Position numbers and translations under genes: made by a program. Source: Halicephalobus mephisto (Eukaryota > Nematoda > Chromadorea > Rhabditida > Panagrolaimidae). From it: DNA of 64,000 nt. Numbering within the stretch: the first letter of the stretch is position 1; each line of letters opens with the position of its first letter. Shown one piece after another: positions 1 through 13,400 of this stretch. The stretch spans positions 94,466-158,465 of the forward strand of contig SWDT01000232.1 of NCBI GenBank assembly GCA_009193035.1, given 5' to 3'. The notes beneath the pieces were generated by a model that was not told where the DNA came from, searched no databases, and saw only the letters and a program-made list of their open reading frames with translations.

Positions 1-114
1 ACCAGGAAACGATAATCTCCTGATCGATCATTGTCGGAGATTTTTGTGGGATTCGATTTATATCTGAAGATTAACTGAAAAAAGATTGATTACAGTAATA
101 ATTGATTTTTTTAG

Positions 115-437
115 GTAAGATTAATAATTGCTCAAATGAGTGTAACAAGATCGGAAGTTATGAACAAATGCTTGATACTGTATTCATTGATAGCTGGTTT
201 AGCAGTTTCTGGATTTTTTGGAGAATCAGAAGTGACAATTTTGAGGCTTTTGGGATTTGTGTTGACAGCAGCTCATGTTCATTATGGTACTTGTGTGGTT
301 AGTTGTAAATTACAGTAGTTGTGAAATTATTTTTGGATTTATTTTAGGTTCGTCAACTATGTTCTCATTTTAAAATTAATGCTTTTAATTTGGATTACTT
401 GAGACAATCTTCACAAAACAAAGAACGCCAAGAGTAA
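115..437 (+). CDS. CDP-alcohol phosphotransferase (CEPT/CHPT1 type), C-terminal exons
   Basis: Two exons of a gene entering from the left edge: 115-297 and 348-437 (GTG|GTTAGT donor, TTTTAG acceptor, stop TAA 435-437), giving 90 visible residues. The start VRLIIAQMSVTRSEV matches the cytosolic loop before the last membrane segments of choline/ethanolamine phosphotransferases (R/K-L-x-x-A-x-M-x-x-S-E-M). Two hydrophobic segments follow, then the family's C-terminal pattern HVHYGTCVVRQLCSHFKI. Enzymes of this family transfer phosphocholine or phosphoethanolamine from the CDP-alcohol to diacylglycerol in ER/Golgi membranes. The catalytic CDP-alcohol motif lies upstream of the window and cannot be checked. 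C. elegans has cept-1 and cept-2; which one this matches is not decidable here. No further exon was recognised in 1-114. Confidence 0.85.
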
Positions 438-2270
438 GAACTGATTTGAGTAAGAAACAAGCCGTTGTCATGAAATGTTTTTGTGCTTTGCGAGTTTTTC
501 ATTTTTGTAGAACTTCTTTGAATCTGTTTGGTGATGGTGCGTGATGTTCCCCTTAGCTTTTTGGCTTGTTTTAGTTCGATTTTTAAGATTTTTATTGTTT
601 TTCAGAGGTTCCAGAATCTATCGTTTACCGTCAGAAGCCAACAGAACTCTCCAAACTTTGTAATTGTTTTTTAAAATGAAATTATTGTTTTTTGTTTTCG
701 GGCCAAAAGTGATTTGAGATTGGAATTTTTTATGAAAGAACAGTTGTCAAAGTTGTAAATCATAAAAATTTTTGGACAAAAGATTATTGGTCAACAAAAG
801 ATTCGGAATGATTGTCCAAGGATTTACCTGGGGATTAATTAATGATGGATGAAGGAATATGCAGCTGTTTTGTGGATTGTTGAGTAATAAGAAAATATTT
901 TTTTAAAATGCAAAATCATGACAGTTTTATGATGGAAGAAATACGGTGGAGGGGATGGGCAGAAGGACAGAATTAGAAACGACAGAAGTTGTAAAAAATA
1001 ATTATTATTTCCAATCCAGGTCAGAAGAAGTTTGAAAATTTTTCAGTCTTTATAGATGGCAAAAAATTTGAATTTTATTAAATATTTTTAAATTTGAATT
1101 TTATTATTTTTTAATTTAAATTTTATTTTATTTTTTAATTTGAATTTTATTATTTTTTAATTTGAATTTTATTTTATTTTTAAATTTGAATTTTATTTTA
1201 TTTTTTAATTTGAATTTTATTAAATATTTTTTAAATTAAGGATAATTTTCAATTTTTTTTAGTTTTTTTGATATTTTGTGAATATTCGGAAATAATGTGC
1301 GAAATTTGAAACTAATTATGGAAATTTTGACTTTTTTTTGTGCTTTTTGGCGTAATGTGAACTTTGGAAAAGTTATTTTTTGGCATTTCGTGATTTTGAA
1401 AGGTATTATAGAATTTAATTTTTAATTTTTTCGTTTTATTAATATTTTGTATAATATTTCGAAATTCGATGAAATGTTTTAAAATTTTTAGGATTCTGAA
1501 ATTTTGAGATTTTTAGAATTTTGAAATTTTGAAATTTTTATTGAAATTTTTACAATTTTCCAGAATCCGTGGAAAAATTAAAATTGAGAATTTTGGACTT
1601 TTAAGAAATTAAAAAATTTGTGTTGAAAAAATCTAATTCAAAAAATTAATTTTCTGATTTTTAAAATAGGTTAATTTTTTGCATTTTCTTCAATAATCTT
1701 CTGAATAAAAAACTCCAGTATGTCCTGTGACATTTCGCAGTTCCTCAATCATGCCCAAATTCGTAAAAAAAAAGATTCAATTTTTTTTGTTTTTTTCCAC
1801 CTGCATTTTTTTTGTAAAATCGGCAGATGGACAATTGTTTCAAATGTTTTTCATGGATTTTTTGGACAATCGTGGACGTCCATGAATACATGAGAAAAAC
1901 CGTAAAAATTTAATTTTGCAGATTTTTCGAAATATTTGGATTTAATTTTAATCAAAAAGAACAATTTCATGGTTAGGATTAAGTCAGAGGTGCGCGAGGT
2001 CTGATCCCCTCGGGGTATGCAAACAATGGTCAAAAATCATGATTGAAGAATAATCTAAAAATTTTCATAAAAAAGGCGCCAATTTTGTTATTTTTCAAAG
2101 GCTGAAACCTGAAGGTGACGATCATGAGAATTTTTTCATTTTTCTTTGTTCAAAAAAGAAACCGCCAAGTTAAAAATGCTCCAATTTTCTGGAAGTACTT
2201 TATGGTAATTATTCGAAAAAATCTAAAATTTCATTACGAAATTACTTTTATACAAATTTTCTGGAACTTT
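438..2270. other. Intergenic, A/T-rich, no gene seen
   Basis: No convincing exon. From 1067 to 1235 a short unit (about TTTGAATTTTATTAT) is reiterated. The rest is A/T-tract sequence with isolated ordinary stretches. Short ORFs here have no recognisable product. Confidence 0.6.
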
Positions 2271-2279
2271 TGTGCTTCG

Positions 2280-2660
2280 TATTTCCAAAGTTGATGGTCA
2301 AAGTTAGCGGTCAAAGTCTGAAGTCAAAGTTGATAGTCAAAGTTGGAAATCAATGTTGATAGTCAAAGTTCGAAGTCGATGTTGATAGTCAAAGTTCGAA
2401 ATCAATGTTGATAGTCAAAGTTCGAAGTCAAAATTGATATTCAAAGTTGGAAATCAATGTTGATAGTCAAAGTTCGAAATCAAAGTTGATATTCAAAGTT
2501 TGACTATCAACATCGATGATCAACTTTGATTTCGAACTTCGAAGTTAAAGTTGATCATCAAAATTAACGATCAAAATCTGAAGTTAAAGTTGACCATCAA
2601 TGTTGATATTCAAAGTTTGATGATCAGCTTTAACTTTGACATTCGAAATTGAAGTCAAAG
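2280..2660. repeat. Tandem repeat, unit about 25-30 bp (GTTGATAGTCAAAGTT)
   Basis: The words GTTGATAGTCAAAGTT, CGAAGTCAA and GAAATCAATGTTGAT recur about a dozen times. After about 2500 the order becomes inverted (CAAAGTTTGACTATCAAC), so the block as a whole can fold back on itself. No coding potential. Confidence 0.8.
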
Positions 2661-3859
2661 TTGACCAGAGTTCGTCATTAAAATTAATATTTTTATAAAG
2701 AAATTGTAGATTTTCTTCTATTTCAAAAAGTTATCTTTCCTAGATTTATGAGGTTTGATGAATTAATTTTTTTCGATTTTTTTATATAAAATTAAAAATG
2801 TCTGAATTTTAGAAAATATTAAAAATAATAAATTTTCTGATTTTTGAATTCTCGATATTTCTACAGTAGGCCTATTTTTGTCGGATTTTATCTTCTTCAT
2901 TACCGTAATCTTTTACAAAAAATATCTTTGATTAAAATAATATTTTTCTAATTAAACCTAAACCAGTCAATCCTAATTTTTTATTTTTTTTCCAAGACCA
3001 AAAACGGAACACGCAATCTCTTTTTTGAAGAACACTTTATGTTCCGTTCCATCTTTGAGCTGTACTTCCTGACTTTTTTGTTTCCATGGGATTCTACAGT
3101 TCCCCAACATCTTGAGCCAAAAAATCCTCTTTAAAAAAATTAAAATTTTTTGAATCTATAAAATTAAAATTTTTTGAATCTATAAAATTAAGATTTTTTG
3201 AATCTATAAAATTAAAATTTCGTGAAAGATTTCAGAATCTTGCGAAATATACTGTAATTTTTGAAAAATTTCTGGAACCTTCTAGAATCTCCCGGACAAT
3301 TTTAAACTTTTCCGAAATTTCAGTTTCTTAGAAATTGTGAAAGTTTAAAAATCTTCTAAAATCTCATAGAAGCTTCTGAAGGCTTCTGGAATTTCGTAAT
3401 TTTAGAATCTTATACAATTTCATAAGTTTTCAGAATACTGTAAAAAATTTTAAAATTTTCAAAAATAAAATAAATTTTTCGAAAATAAAATAAAATTTTC
3501 AAAATTAAATAAAATTTCGAAAATTTTATGTTTCTAAAAAAATTCAAAAATTAACGAAATTGAAAAATTTCATAAATTTTTAAAATATCGAAATTTGAAA
3601 ATTTTCAAAAAAATTAAAAAATTTATGACGAAATTATTTCGTAAAATATCAATTTATAATTTTTAAAACTATGATTAGTCTATAAAGAACATCTGAGAGA
3701 TGAAAAATGGGATGGTCGGTCGGCTCCAGGTGGCTTGGATGATTTTTCGGAAGACCAAAGTTGAAAAAAACGATATTTTTACAGTCTCCATCAATAAGAC
3801 CGATTTCCCTTTGTTATTTTTTATAGAAGCCTTTCTGAGTCAGAATAATCTTTTATAAA

Positions 3860-4345
3860 AAAATCAGAAATAAACGTTGTTGTGAAATTGTCTCGACGCG
3901 AACGCTGGGAATTTCGTAACAACTACAGTAACATATATATTAGTTTCGTGACAGTTATTTCGTAATTATTATTGTACAATCAAAAAGTCCGTCGAAAGCA
4001 AATTCCATTATTTGTTTCAAAAAATTTTTAAAATCAGAAATAAACGTTGTTGTGAAATTGTCTCGACACGAACGCCGGAAATTTCGTAACAACTACAGTA
4101 ACCTGTATATTAGTTTCGTGGCAGTTATTTCGTAATTGTCATTGTACAATCAAAAAGTCCGTCGAAAGCAAATTCCATTATTTGTTTCAAAAAATTTTAA
4201 AAATCTTTTATAAAAAAATCAGAAATAAACGTCATTGTGAAATTGTCTCGACGCGAATGCCGGAAATTTTCGTAACAACTACAGTAACCTGTATATTAGT
4301 TTCATGACAGTTATTTCGTAATTATTATTGTACAATCAAAAATTT
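3860..4345. repeat. Three tandem copies of a 165-185 bp unit
   Basis: Copies begin near 3861, 4031 and 4215 with AAATCAGAAATAAACGT, continue through GAAATTGTCTCGACRCGAA and AACAACTACAGTAAC, and end near ATTGTACAATCAAAAA. Copies differ by few substitutions, so the duplication is recent. The embedded TCTCGACRCGAA motif also occurs alone in introns elsewhere in the window. Confidence 0.85.
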
Positions 4346-4589
4346 CGTCGAAGGCGGGACTTGAAAAAATAGGAAAATTTTTAGTTTAAAATCGGAAGCG
4401 CGTTTCAATCCATAAAATTGATCGTATTTAAAAAACAACTGTTGCGAATCTGGAAATGGATTCTGCGTCAGATTGGCTGGTGGTTGGCAATCAGCTGAGC
4501 AATTTCCCGTGAAATTTTTAGGGTCTTGAAGGCGAAAAACAAACTTTTCCAATGTCACATTTATCAAAATTAGGTGATTCTTGTGTGTA

Positions 4590-5690
4590 GTATTTTTCGT
4601 TTTGAAATTCTAAATCAAATAAAATTTTTCAGAACCCATATTTAAGAATTCCTTTTATATAGATTAATAGTATTTTGAATAAACTAAATATTTGTAAAAA
4701 AAGATTTTTTAAAAGTTGAGTTTAAAAAATTTTATTTAAATTATAATTTAAAAAAAATTTTTTCGTTTTGAAATTCTAAATCAAATAAAATTTTTCAGAA
4801 TCTGCCATTTAAGAATTCCTTTTTTATAGATTAATAATATTTTAAATAAGTTAAATATTTGCAAAAAAAGGTTTTTTAAAAGTTGATTTTGAAAATTTTT
4901 ATTTAAATTATAATTTTTTCGTTTTGAGATTCTAAATCAAATAAAATTTTTCAGAACCCATATTTAAGAATTCCTTTTATATAGATTAATAGTATTTTGA
5001 ATAAGTTAAATATTTGCAAAAAAGATTTTTTAAAAGTTGATTTTGAAAATTTTTATTTAAATTATAATTTAAAAAAAATTTTTTCGTTTTGAGATTCTAA
5101 ATCAAATAAAATTTTTCAGAATCTGCCATTTAAGAAATTTCTTTTTTATAGATTAATAGTATTTTGAATAGACTAAAAATATAAAAATAGATTTCGCAAA
5201 AAATGGATTATGGAGGATTTTGTTTCAGTTTAAATTTCAATAAAATTTTTTTTTCGTTTTGAGATTTGAATTCAAATAAAATCCTTCAAAATTTATATTT
5301 TAGAAAATCTGTTTCTCTAGATTATTAGCATTTTCAATAAGCTAAAAAATATGAAAAAGATTTAAAAAAAAGTAAATTTTAAAAAATTTTATTCAAATTT
5401 TAATTTTAATAAAAATATTTTTTTAAATTTTAAATAAAATCTTTTAAAATTTATGTTTTAAAAACTTCTTTTTATAAATTATTAGGATTTTTAATAAGTT
5501 AAAAAAATATGAAAAAGATTTAAAAAAAAGTAAATTTTTAAAAATTTTATTCAAATTTAATTTTTAAATAAAATCTTTTAAAATTTATATTTTAAAAATT
5601 TCTTTTTATAAATTATTAGTCTTTTCAATAAGCTAAAAAAATATGAAAAAGATTTTTAAAAAGTAAATTTTTAAAAATTTTATTCAAGTT
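4590..5690. repeat. Decaying tandem array, unit about 165-200 bp
   Basis: Successive units share TTTCGTTTTGARATTCTAAA, TCAAATAAAATTTTTCAGAA and TTTTATAGATTAATAGTATT. Early units (4590-5160) are close copies; later ones (5230-5690) are progressively diverged. Entirely A/T-rich and non-coding. Confidence 0.8.
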
Positions 5691-6339
5691 GAAGATCTCG
5701 AAGCGAAGAATTCAAACTTCACGTTTGTCCTACCGTATCATATTTGATATAATATTGCCCCTTTTATCTCTTTCGAAAAACAAAACCGATTCGATTTACA
5801 CAAAACTTGTCCATTCCAAACATCTCCCGAAACAAAATGATCGCCATCATTTTTTGAGAAAAAGCAAATTGCTCAGATTTTTATGATCGACCATCGCAAT
5901 CCTATCTTGGCAATAAAAACTGAATGTCAGGTTGTCTGGAGTCAAAAACAGAATTTTTTCTGAAATCTGATCCTCTTCGGATTTTTCATAAAATTTGTTA
6001 TTTTTATTTTTCTATTGGGTGGTCAGTTTTTTGGGTTTACGATCGTCAATGATGTCTTCAATCGTAAAAATCCGATTTTTTTAAAATTAAATTGTTTCTT
6101 TGAAAAAAATAAAAATAAAATTCGTTTTTGAAATTAAGGGTCATTCATGCGATCGCACCAGGAGGTCTTTGATGGAAAATTATTGTTTTAAAAATTAATT
6201 ATTTTCGTTCCGAGAACATGAACGATTTTAGTAAAAGTTCTTTGGCGTTCTGTTTTTAATGAAAATTTAATTTTCGAGATTTTGACATTTTGGTCCAATT
6301 GCCAAAGTTTTCTGGAACTTAGTTCTTTTAATTAAAAAG

Positions 6340-6700
6340 TCCTTGGCGTACTGTTCCAAATGCCAATTTTATTTCTTGGCGTTCTGTTCTTATTCAAAAA
6401 AAACTTTTGGCGTACTGTTCCGAATACCAATACTACTTCCTAGCATATTATTCCGAATGCCAATTTTACTTTTTGGCGTTCTGTTCTTATTCAAAAAAAC
6501 TTTTGGCGTACTGTTCCGAATGCCAATGTTACTTCTTGGTGTTCTGTTCTTATTCAAAGAATTCCTTGGCGTATTATCCCAAATGGCAATTTTACTTCTT
6601 GGCGTTCTGTTCTTATTCAAAAACACTTTTGGCATACTGTTCCGAATGCCAATTTTACTTCTTGGCGTTCTGTTCCCAGTACTAATTTTACTTTTTACGT
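6340..6700. repeat. TTGGC-N14-GCCAA dyad array (array 1)
   Basis: About five tandem units of roughly 60-70 bp built from TTGGCGTNCTGTTC and GAATGCCAATTTTACTTC. Each unit contains TTGGC, 14-15 nt, then GCCAA. Open frames run through this block in several phases only because the repeat lacks stops; the products are low-complexity and I treat them as spurious. Related arrays occur at 8500-9240 and 26930-27490. Confidence 0.85.
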
Positions 6701-7009
6701 TTTACTAACTTTTTTGAAACTTTAAAAATTTTCTTTGAGAAGTCTTCATGAGAAGGTTTTAATCCTAAAATCAAGCAGATTTATGAAACGGATAAATGTC
6801 CTTTTGAAAACTAGCCGACAGTTATCGCGTGGGAAAGTTATTCTTTGATTGATAAACTGACACGGACCAAATCTGTTTTATTTGTTCTTTTCTCTTTTCC
6901 CGCAAAGTCACCCGAATGACCATTGTAATGAAATTTTATAGAGAAAAATGTCCGTCAATCATGACAATCGAAAAGTGGAATAATCGCCACCCAAATTCAA
7001 TCCAAATTT

Positions 7010-8460
7010 AAATTTCTTTTTGAAACTTTTATTTTTATAAAAAAAATTAGAAAAATTTAAACTTTTTTGAAATTTTCTTTTTTATAAAAAATTAGAAAAA
7101 TTTTAATTTTTTCGAAATTTTCGTTTTTATAGAAATTAAAAAAATTGAAATTTTTTGAGATTTTCTTTTTTATAAAAAATTAAAAAAACTAAATTTTTTG
7201 AGATTTTCTTTTTTATAAAAAATTAAATTTTTTGAGACTTTTATTTTTATAAAAAACTTAAAAATTTTCTGAGATTTTTGTTTTTATAAAAAATTTTAAA
7301 ATTTTAAAATTCTAAATAAGTGGAATTTTTAATTTAAAAATTGTTGAAATTCTATTAGGTTTTTTCAAAAAGGATTAGGTAGTTCAAAAAGCGGCTGTCA
7401 AAGTGTGGATAATTTTTTTTCGATTTCTGGAATTTTTGGAATTTTTTGTGGCAACTGTCCTGAGGTAATTTTGATGTTTTTATTATTGAACCTTTTCTTC
7501 CGAAAAAAACAATGAATATTTGGTAATTTATTTTCAAAAATTTCGAAAAATCATTTTTACTAATTTCAATATTATTTTTACAGTATGATTTTTTAAATTA
7601 TTTCAGTATAATTTTTACTATTTTTTATATTTTTTAAAATTCTTTAATTTTTGATTTTTAAAAATTTCAAAGAAAAAATAATTTTAATTTTTTGTTTTTT
7701 AATATTTTTAAAAAAATTTTAAATTTTGTTGTTTTATTTTTAATAATTTTTATATATCGTTTTTTGTATTTTTTAAAGTTCTTTAATTTTTAATTTTTAA
7801 AAATTTCAAAGAAAAAATAATTTTAATTTAAAATTTTGTTGTTTTATTTTTAAATAATTTTTATATATTATTTTTTATATTTTTTGAAATTTTACTTTTT
7901 TTGGTGTTTTGTTCTTAACTCAAAAATTGATCCTCTGGCGTTCTGTGGTCGATCATTATTTCGAGAAATATTTTTTTTTATTTTTTATTTTTATTGAAAA
8001 TTTACCACCTTGGGATCTGTTTTGCCACCCCAAAATCGTCCTTTTGCCTGTGGCTTGTTTTTGTAACTCGATCGTCGCTTCGATGTTGTCCTTCTCAAGA
8101 CCAGGTTTGACCGACTATTTTATAATTTTCCTCGGCCAAGGTCCAATGTGCCAACCCAAACCTCCAAAGCCAGTCAAAACAAAATTGAGACAAATTTGCG
8201 GCAATTGTTCCGGAGGATAACTGATGGTAAGCTGTTGAAAAACAGATTACAAGTCCGAAAATCGTCCATAAAATAAAATCAAGTTGCAGATCCCCTTTGA
8301 TGAGGCGACAAAAGTCAGTCCGTCAATCAGATAAAGTAAAGTAAAGTGACCACTCGGGATTTCCGACTTTGATTGAGCAATCAAACGGCGTCAATCAAAA
8401 ATTGGCATTTTAAGTGTAAATTTGTAAAAGTCGAAACTGGGTATTTTAAATTTCGACAAT
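7010..8460. other. Intergenic, A/T low complexity with one mixed island
   Basis: 7010-7330 is a short-period repeat (TTTTTATAAAAAATTAGAAA) and 7540-7890 is nearly pure A/T. A less A/T-rich island spans 7900-8330, containing an open frame at 7909-8220 (103 aa) with no recognised domain and no clear splice sites. I do not call it a gene. Confidence 0.5.
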
Positions 8461-8499
8461 ATATTCTTTGAAATAAAACAATTAGGACAAAACACCAAG

Positions 8500-9240
8500 A
8501 AAAAATCACTTTTTTATTGGTTACATTATCCCAAAAAAAGAAAAATCATTTTTTTGCTATTAGTTACATTACGCCAAAAATTTAAAAATCATTTTTTTAT
8601 TAGTTACGTTTTGCCAAAAAAAAATCATTTTTTGCTATTGGTTACATTACGCCAAAAAATTTAAAAATCATTTTTTTGCTATTGGTTACGTTTTGCCAAA
8701 AAAAGAAAATCAACCTTTTTGTTTTTAGTTACATTACGCCAAAAACTCAGAAAATTGACCGTTTTTATTAGTCACGTTACGCGAGAAAATTTTTTAACAT
8801 TTAGAACATAATGCCAAGAAGGTTAGATCAAAGTCTTGGATTAGTCATATTGACCCAAAGTTAGCTTATGGTATTTAGAACAAAACGCCGAAGTTCATTT
8901 TTGACATTTAGAATAGAACGCCAAAATTCACTTTTTTTGGCATTTGAAACAAAACGCCAAAATTCATTTTTTTTGGAATTCAAAATAGAAAAATAAATTT
9001 TATTTTTTTTGGCATTTGAAACAAAACGCCAAAATTCATTTTTTTTTGGAATTCAAGATAGAAAAATAAATTTTATTTTTTTTGGCATTTGAAACAAAAC
9101 GCCAAAATTTACTTTTTTGGCATTTGGAATAAAAAAATAAATTTTACTTTTTTTTTGAAAATCAGAATAGAAAAATAAATTTTATTTTTCTTAACATTTA
9201 AAATTCACTTTTTTGGCATTCGGAATAGAAAACCAAAACT
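8500..9240. repeat. GGC-N-GCC tandem arrays (array 2)
   Basis: 8500-8800 repeats TTTTTATTGGTTACRTTACGCCAAAAA; 8870-9240 repeats TTGGCATTTGAAACAAAACGCCAA. The second unit is again a TTGGC...GCCAA dyad with 14 nt between the half-sites. No ORF of note. Confidence 0.8.
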
Positions 9241-9489
9241 TGGGAATAATTATGGATGTTTTCTTTTCCTGTTTCTCATTATCCTTGATGGAACAGTAAG
9301 TGTTGTACAATCCATTTTATTAGATTGTGACTGTCCTCGATTTGCATAACATCCATCCCTAGATTGGCGCACTCATGATTGCCGTCTGTCGCTTACAGTT
9401 CCGAATTTTCCATCTTACGATCCAATTAGCGTCCTTCAAACAAGAAATTTTCACAAATTACTCATTGTCAAAGTTTTATATAAAATAAT

Positions 9490-10060
9490 AAATATGTTTA
9501 ATTATATTTTTCAAAGTTTAAAATTTTTAAATTTTTCCAACATTTTTTATTTTAGAAGATTTTCAAAGTTTTTTATTTTAAATTAATTCCAAAAATTTTA
9601 ATTTTTTGAATAATTTCGAAATTTTGGATTTTAGATTAAGTTTGAAAAATTTTAAAAATAATTTTAAAATTTAAGAAAAAATAATTTTTAGTTTTTAATT
9701 TTTTGGATAATTTAAAAATTTAAAAATTTTTTATTTTTTTAGATGATTTTAAAATTTTTATTTTTAGATAATTTTGAAATTTTTTATTTTTAGATGATTT
9801 TAAAATTTTTTCTTTTTTGAATAATTTTAAAATTTTTTATTTTTTAGATGATTTTAAAATTTTTATTTTTAGATAATTTTGAAATTTTTATTTTTAGATA
9901 ATTTTGAAATTTTTCTTTTTTGAATAATTTTAAAATTTTTTATTTTTTAGATGATTTTAAAATTTTTATTTTTAGATAATTTTGAAATTTTTATTTTTAG
10001 ATAATTTTGAAATTTTTTATTTTTAGATAATTTTGAAATTTTTATTTTTCTGTATATTTG
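9490..10060. repeat. Tandem A/T repeat (TTTTAGATGATTTTAAAATTT)
   Basis: A short unit TTTTTAGATRATTTTRAAATTT is reiterated about fifteen times with alternating GATGAT and GATAAT forms. Purely non-coding. Confidence 0.8.
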
Positions 10061-10129
10061 GCACTTTCTGCCATTTACAGCTTGGAGTCAGTTTTAATTT
10101 CGTGAGTGTAGAAATAATAAGTAGGTGTT

Positions 10130-10260
10130 AATGGCAACCGCGCGATGCCGCTCAGCTGGGACTGGACAGTGGTCACTTCCCCCCAGGGGGCGGGGCTTGT
10201 TTCGGGGACGAGGAACAGCACTAGCTTCGAAGCTAACTTAGTTCTTACATCTTTCTTCAG
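10130..10260 (+). promoter_or_regulatory. GC-rich island, candidate eva-1 promoter
   Basis: A sharp GC-rich island in very A/T-rich sequence, 230-360 bp upstream of the eva-1 ATG. It contains GCGCGATGCCGC, the palindromic GC-box-like CCCCCCAGGGGGCGGGGC, and the palindrome TAGCTTCGAAGCTA. Promoter function is inferred only from position and composition. The motif GCGCGATGCC is repeated in another island at 16910 inside eva-1 intron 2. Confidence 0.35.
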
Positions 10261-10487
10261 ATCGTGTGAATTTAGTCTTGAATTTTATATCCTAAATTAC
10301 TGTAGAAATTTAATTTTTTAAAATTAAAAATTTATATTTTTCGCGTTTTTTGAATTTTCGATGAAAAAAATAATTTATATTTTTAAATTTTTATTTTTCA
10401 GAATTTATTTGAATATTAGTACGTCCTATAAATGCACTTTATTTGATATTTTCGATTTTATTTTACCTGTGTATTACGGTATTCAGA

Positions 10488-13400
10488 ATGCTATTCTACA
10501 GTATTCTTTCCACCGTTCTGGCAGTTTCTGTCGTCGGGGAAGGCATCAATGTGAAACCAGAGCTTATCGAAGGTCAGTTTAATTTTCATATTTCGAAAAA
10601 ATAATTTTTAAAAATATTTCTGATTTTTTAATTTCTATATTTAAAAAAAAATGAAAATTTCTATATTAAAAAAAATAAAAATTTCTATATTAAAAAAAAT
10701 AAAAATTTCTATATTTAAAAAAAAATAAAAATTCTTACATTTAAAAAAATGAAAATTTCTATATTAAAGAAAATAAAAATTCTTATATTTAAAAAATTTT
10801 AAATTTATTTTTTGAAATTAACTTTTTTTTAATTTTAATTTTTTTTTGAGAAAATAATGGTAATTTTTGAAAATTTTTTATTCAATTTTCATGTTTAAAA
10901 AATGCTTTAAATTCACTTTTTTATTTAAATTTTTGCGTTTTCCGAAAAAAGTCAAAAATAGTGATTTTTTATTTTTATTGAATTTCCTATTTTCATTTTA
11001 TTTTTAAATTTAAAAAAATAAAAATATTGTTTCTAAAAATATTACTAAATTTAATATTTTTTATTTTTAAAAATTATTTTTAAAATTTTTTAAAATTTTA
11101 TAATTTTAATTTTTTTATTTTTATATTTAAAAATGTTTTAAATTTATTATTTTTAAAATTACTTTTTTGAAGAAACCTCTCGGGTTTTAAAAATTAAATA
11201 CTGTAAGTCTGATAATTTATTCGAAAAATTTTTTACTTTTCGCTTTCCTGATTTCAGCATAGGAAAATTTAAAAAAAATTAATTTTATTTTTTTTTTAAT
11301 TTTAAAAAAAATTAATTTTATTTTTTTTTATTTTTTAAAAAAATGAATTTTATTTTTTTTTTATTTTTTAAAAAAATTAATTTTATTTTTTTTTGTTATT
11401 TTATTTTTAAATTAAAAATAATTTTAAAAACGGAGAAAAAAATATTTTAGGATTTCCTGCAATTATTTTTAAATAAAAACAATTTTGAATATTTTTGGAA
11501 ATATTTTTTTAGTTAAAAACAGAAAATTGTTTTTTCGAAGTTTCTTGTCGAAGATAATGATCCCCATTTCGCCTCCGGCAAATGGCCTATGAAATATGAC
11601 TTTTGCAATTTTTAGTTTTGCCAGATGGACAATTTTCTATCTTTTTGAATAAGCAGAAAAGTAATCAAAAATAATCACGATTTAGTTCAATGCCTCGAAT
11701 TCCGGACAAAACGGAACATGATTGAGTTGTTGACCTTGACGAGTGCCGATGTCAATTATCGGTTCTCGAGAGAGGCGATCTGGAATCGATGAATCGCGGT
11801 CAGATTAAATTACAATTGATCTGATGATTTATGAGGGGTGATGAAGAGGAGTAATGGGGGAAAGGGTGATGGAAAAAGGTGATAGGGGAAAGGTGATGAA
11901 AAGGAGTAATGGGAGAAAATGATAAAGGAAGGGTAATAGAAGATGTAAGGGAAGGGTGATGGTGAAGTAGTAATGGGGAAAAGAGTAATGAAGAAGAGTA
12001 ATGGGGGATGTAAGGGAAGGGTGATGGAAAGTAGTAATAGAAGAAAGAGAAATGGAAAAAGATCTAAGGGAAGAAATGATAAATAACCAATTACGAATTT
12101 GGGACTTTTTTCGAAAAAAAAATTCTTAATTAAAAAGTGATAAATCCACCGTCACTTAAAAACCAAATTAATTTACTTATTGTGATTTTTAAAAACACAG
12201 TAGTTAATCCAGTGCCTAATTTCAGTATTCCATATTTATTTATATGTAAAAAACTTCAATTATTTAATTTAAAGAAAACTACAGTAACTTTTTAATTTTG
12301 GAAGAAATACAGTAATTTTCTGTTTTCCAAAACTACAGTAACTTTTTAGTTCAAAAAAACTACAGTAATTTTCTTATTTAAAAAAGTTACAGCAATTTTT
12401 TGATTTTTTTAAAACTACAGTAATTTTTTAATTTTTTAAAACTACAGTAACTTTTTAGCTTAAAAAACTACAGTAATTTTTTAATTTTTTAAAACTACAG
12501 TAATTTGCTTGTTTAAAAAAATTACAGTAATTTTTTAATTTTTTAAAACTACAGTAATTTGCTTATTTAAAAAAGTTTCAGTAATTTTTTAATTTCACAT
12601 TATATATACTCTACTTTTATTATTTTCGAAATTCTTCATAGATTTCGACAACGAAGATATTGGAAATTTGCATACGTCGAAAAATAAGACCTACAATATA
12701 CTTGACAATTTTAAACTCATTTTCTATTTTTAAAATTACTTTTTCTAATTTCCTCAAAACTATCCAATAAAGTTAAAAAAAACTTTATTTAGCAACATGA
12801 TGGTTTTTAGTGAAATTCAGAATAGTAAAAAAACCAAAGTTTCAAATTTTGGTCCCGACACGAATTATAAATTTTTCGAAGCAATTTTAAAAAATAAAAA
12901 AAATATAAAAAAAATTAAAATTTTTGAATTTTTTTAAACTTAAAAATTTTTAAATGTGTAAAAATGTTAATTTTATATTTTTTTTATTGGAGAAATTATT
13001 TTAAATAAAGTTACGGATGTTTGAAAATTATTTTTCGTGTCGGGACCAAAATTTAAGAAATTTTTGTTTATTTTAATAAAAGTAGCATTTTTGAGGATAA
13101 ATTTTGATCGACAAATTCCATCTTTATGAAACCAGATTTTCCCATCCTCATTTGAATATCTGATGGAACATAAACCCCTCATTGCGCAATCCACTCCGAA
13201 ATGTCCTAGTCGAAACCGATTATGCAAAATTGACAATGTTCATGAGAGAAAATCTTTTTCGCCACTTACCGAATCCCAAAGATTTCCCGCAAGATTAAAT
13301 TTATTCAGAAATTTAAAAGGTGAAATTTCTCTTTTTAAAATTTAAAATTAAATTAAAACTTTTTTGAAATTTAAAATTAAATTAAAATTTTAAAAAATAT

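Noticed and set aside
6343..6708. Open frames of 81-121 aa on both strands
   Set aside because: They run through a 60-70 bp tandem repeat that lacks stops; the peptides are just the repeat read in different phases.
7909..8220. 103-codon open frame
   Set aside because: No domain, no splice context, and its start lies in repeat sequence; composition alone is not enough.
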